Part shown: one piece after another, positions 61,812-64,000 of the stretch
Numbering within the stretch: the first letter of the stretch is position 1
Layout: each line of letters opens with the position of its first letter
DNA from: Cognatilysobacter tabacisoli
GTDB lineage: Bacteria; Pseudomonadota; Gammaproteobacteria; Xanthomonadales; Xanthomonadaceae
Assembly: GCF_003586305.1 (NCBI RefSeq)
Contig: NZ_QXJI01000004.1
Span: forward strand, 1 to 64,000
Direction of reading: 5' to 3'
DNA: 64,000 nt
Translations under genes and position numbers: made by a program
Notes under the pieces: model-generated
Database searches by the model: none
Told to the model about the DNA's origin: nothing
What the model saw: the letters and a program-made list of their open reading frames with translations, nothing else

Positions 61812-63461
61812 CTAGAACCGCGACGCCACCAGCGGCGTGTCCGCCCACTGCCACGCGGTGGCCTGGCGTCGCTGGGTGTCGATCGCGCCGGCGCGGTCGC
61901 CGAGGGCGCGCTGCGCGCGCGCCAGCCCAGCCAGCGACCAGCCGTTCTCGGGAAGCGTCGCCAGGTCCTCGCGGTACACCGCGGCGGCCTCGGCCGGGCG
62001 CCCGGCCGCGAGCAGCGCCTCGCCGAGGTAGGGCCGCACCGGCAGCGGCCAGTCGGCCGGCTCGGTGTAGTTCAGCGCGTCCTCGGCCGTCGCGGCGGCG
62101 CGCAGCGCGGCCAGGCCGGCCGCGGTGTCGCCGCGCGCGAGCGCGAGCTCGCCGCGCAGCATCGGCTCGGCCACCGCGAGCACGCCTTCGGCGGTGTTGA
62201 CGCCGAACACGGTCTTCGCGATCGCCGGATCCGCGCGCAGCGCCTGCAGCGCGGCCAGCTCCGACGCGGCCGCGTCGAGCTGCCGCGCGCGCACGTCGGC
62301 CATCCCGCGGGCGAAGTGCCACACCGCGCGCGGATAGGGCTGCGTCGCCGGCGCCGCGGCCTGCGCGCGGATCGCATCCCACTGGCCGAACCGCACCTGC
62401 GTGTACAGCGGCGCGACGACGAACTGCTGCATGAAGGCGAGCGTGTCGAGCTGCTGGAGGTCGGCGCGCCGCGCGGTCTGTTCGGCCGCGCGCGTGGCCA
62501 GCGTGCGCGAGCCGTGCAGCCCGGCCGACAGCGCGGCGAAGTGCCAGTTGTGCGGCACGTAGCCCAGCGGGTAGACGCCGTTGGTGCCGCGGCACACCGC
62601 GAGGAAGGCCTCGTCGGCCGTGCTGGCGGCGAAGTTGGCCAGCGTCGCGTCGTGGTAGCGCCCGGTGCGCAGGTAGACGTGCGCGGGCATGTGCACCAGG
62701 TGGCCGGAGCCGGGCGCGAGTTCGGCCAGCCGGTCGGCGTGCACCGTCGCGCGCCCCGGCGTGCGCGAGGCCTCGACCGCGTGGATGTAGTAGTGGATCG
62801 CGCCGATGTGCCGCGGGTTGCGCGCGAGCACGCCCTCGAGCGCGGCGACGATCTGCGGCGTGCGCCCGGTCGGCTCGCCGTCGCGCGACCAGTACGACCA
62901 CGGCGCCAGGTCCATCATCGCCTCGGCATACAGCGCGCCGATGTCGTCGTCCTCGGGGAAGCGGCGGGCGGCCTCGGCCATCGCGTCGGCGTAGGCGACG
63001 TCGAGCGGCGTACGGTCGGCGGGCGCGGGATCGGCATAGCGCGCGACCAGCGCTCGGATCAGCGCGTGGTCGGCCGGGCGGGCGCTGCCCGACAGCGCCT
63101 CGGCGCGGCGCGCCAGCCGCGTCGCCTCCGGCGCGAGCGCGGCGTCCATCGGCAGGTTGATGTTCGGCCCGAGCACCAGCGCCTGGCCCCACACGCACAT
63201 CGCGCAGGCCGGATCGAGCCGCGCGGCCTCGGCGAAAGCGCGGCCGGCGGCCTCGTGGTTGAAGCCGTACGCCAGCCGCAGGCCCTGGTCGAAATACCGC
63301 TGCGCGGCCGGGACCGGCGTGCCGATGTCGCGCTGCAGGCTGCCGAACGTCTCGAACAGCGGCGGCGAGGACGCGCTGCGCGGTTCCTGCGGGGGCGCGG
63401 CGCAGGCGGCCAGGGCCAGGCCTGCCGCGACGGCAACGAGGACGCTCGAGGGGGATTTCAC
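61812..63461 (-). CDS. TPR-repeat lipoprotein
   Basis: A 549-residue exported protein. The lipoprotein signal is LALAAC (Cys20). Tetratricopeptide-like repeats are seen at about 50-115 (RYFDQGLRLAYGFNHEAAGR, FAEAARLDPACAMCVWGQAL), 215-330 and 480-545 (EALLAAGRPAEAAAVYREDL). HIGAIHYYIHAVEAS and LVHMPAHVYLRTGRY are typical of a large family of such TPR proteins. There is no enzyme signature; it probably holds partner proteins in the periplasm. It converges with gshA. Confidence 0.85.
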   Translation of the reverse strand: MKSPSSVLVAVAAGLALAACAAPPQEPRSASSPPLFETFGSLQRDIGTPVPAAQRYFDQGLRLAYGFNHEAAGRAFAEAARLDPACAMCVWGQALVLGPNINLPMDAALAPEATRLARRAEALSGSARPADHALIRALVARYADPAPADRTPLDVAYADAMAEAARRFPEDDDIGALYAEAMMDLAPWSYWSRDGEPTGRTPQIVAALEGVLARNPRHIGAIHYYIHAVEASRTPGRATVHADRLAELAPGSGHLVHMPAHVYLRTGRYHDATLANFAASTADEAFLAVCRGTNGVYPLGYVPHNWHFAALSAGLHGSRTLATRAAEQTARRADLQQLDTLAFMQQFVVAPLYTQVRFGQWDAIRAQAAAPATQPYPRAVWHFARGMADVRARQLDAAASELAALQALRADPAIAKTVFGVNTAEGVLAVAEPMLRGELALARGDTAAGLAALRAAATAEDALNYTEPADWPLPVRPYLGEALLAAGRPAEAAAVYREDLATLPENGWSLAGLARAQRALGDRAGAIDTQRRQATAWQWADTPLVASRF

Positions 63462-63553
63462 GACGGGGCTCCGCGGACCGATCGCCCGGGGGGGGCATCT
63501 ACCGGGGCGAACGCCAACGCGGGCCGCGGCAGGCCACGCGCGGGATCACCGCC

Positions 63554-64000
63554 TCAGGTGAGGACGTGGCGCGCGATGCGGAACCGGCCGGCTTCGGTGG
63601 TCGCACCGGCCGCCGCCACGGAGAGCGGCGCCGACAGCATCGGCCCGTCGACGACCAGCGTGTGGAACTCGCCGTTCTCGCCACACGGGTCCACCCCGTC
63701 CGGCAGAGCGGCGAGCAGCGCGCGGTCGAACGCGCGACCGGCAAACGCCGGGTCGAGGCGCGTCGTGTCGACGCTGCTGATCAGCGCGCGCAGCCCGCCG
63801 TCGATCATCTTCTGCGCGAGCGCGGCGGTGTCGCGGCCGAACAGCGGGAAGTGCGCGGTCCAGCCCAGCCGCGCGCACAGCGCCGTCCGCCAGTCGCGGA
63901 TGTCGGCCAGGAACAGGTCGCCGAACGCGACGTCGGCCAGCCCTGGCACCAGCGCGCGCGCCTGCGCCAGGCCGACGGCGAACGCGTCGGTGTAGGCGTC
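63554..64000 (-). CDS. Dph6-type ATP pyrophosphatase / diphthine-ammonia ligase family, partial
   Basis: The last 148 codons of a gene whose 5' end is beyond the window. GDLFLADIRDWRTALC, LGWTAHFPLFGRDTAAL, and GVDPCGENGEFHTLVVDGP mark the C-terminal part of the adenine nucleotide alpha-hydrolase family that includes Dph6 and bacterial relatives of unknown role. The frame stays open to base 64000. The N-terminal SGGxDS nucleotide loop would be outside the window. The gene is 92 bp upstream of the TPR lipoprotein gene on the same strand. Confidence 0.85.
   Translation of the reverse strand, partial: DAYTDAFAVGLAQARALVPGLADVAFGDLFLADIRDWRTALCARLGWTAHFPLFGRDTAALAQKMIDGGLRALISSVDTTRLDPAFAGRAFDRALLAALPDGVDPCGENGEFHTLVVDGPMLSAPLSVAAAGATTEAGRFRIARHVLT

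Overview
The window is very GC-rich (about 70%) gammaproteobacterial DNA. It most resembles the Xanthomonadaceae/Lysobacteraceae (Lysobacter or Luteimonas type). The reasons are the aa3 oxidase cluster with a reversed twin-transmembrane gene, a fused PutA without a DNA-binding domain, a DUF1820 protein, paired DsbA-like proteins and several TonB-dependent receptors (TBDRs). The assignment rests on remembered gene content and order, not on a search. No rRNA, tRNA, CRISPR array, prophage or insertion sequence was seen.

Layout. 1-4.4 kb: a decayed rpiA remnant, a 2OG-Fe oxygenase, a MAPEG protein, an M28 lipoprotein peptidase and a repeat-built secreted protein, all on the minus strand. 4.5-8.8 kb: gpmI-envC-ctpA on the plus strand. 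8.8-14.8 kb: DUF1820, rhomboid, fadL and putA. 15-23.4 kb: a complete aa3 cytochrome c oxidase and heme A assembly cluster (coxB, ctaD, a 44-residue membrane peptide, ctaG, ctaE, surf1, an Sco-like protein, ctaA, ctaB). 23.4-32.3 kb: an amidohydrolase, an isoaspartyl dipeptidase homologue and a TBDR on one side, and an AraC-type ArgR followed by two arginine N-succinyltransferase genes on the other. A textbook two-repeat ArgR operator lies in the divergent promoter region.

32.3-43 kb: an S9 peptidase, the rpsU-yqeY-dnaG macromolecular synthesis operon with divergent tsaD, then folB-folK, a pteridine reductase, a MidA-type methyltransferase and VanZ. 43-55.2 kb: two more TBDRs enclosing cca, a lipid-related NAD-binding protein, a lytic transglycosylase and a TauE/SafE permease. 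55.3-64 kb: a frameshifted endonuclease/exonuclease/phosphatase gene, two DsbA-like proteins, cytochrome c4, engB, a VIT1/CCC1 transporter, gshA, a TPR lipoprotein and the end of a Dph6-type ATP pyrophosphatase.

The most interesting stretch is 24.8-32.3 kb. Direct repeats TGTCGC-N8-AA-N5 (the Pseudomonas ArgR consensus) sit between argR-aruFG and a TBDR-isoaspartyl dipeptidase pair. This suggests a unit that imports and cleaves beta-aspartyl (possibly beta-Asp-Arg) peptides and feeds arginine into the succinyltransferase pathway. Its dipeptidase has lost two of the usual metal ligands. Other notable points are a duplicated dnaG start region, a 5-bp duplication that breaks a gene, and a 14-bp tandem repeat that begins in a stop codon.
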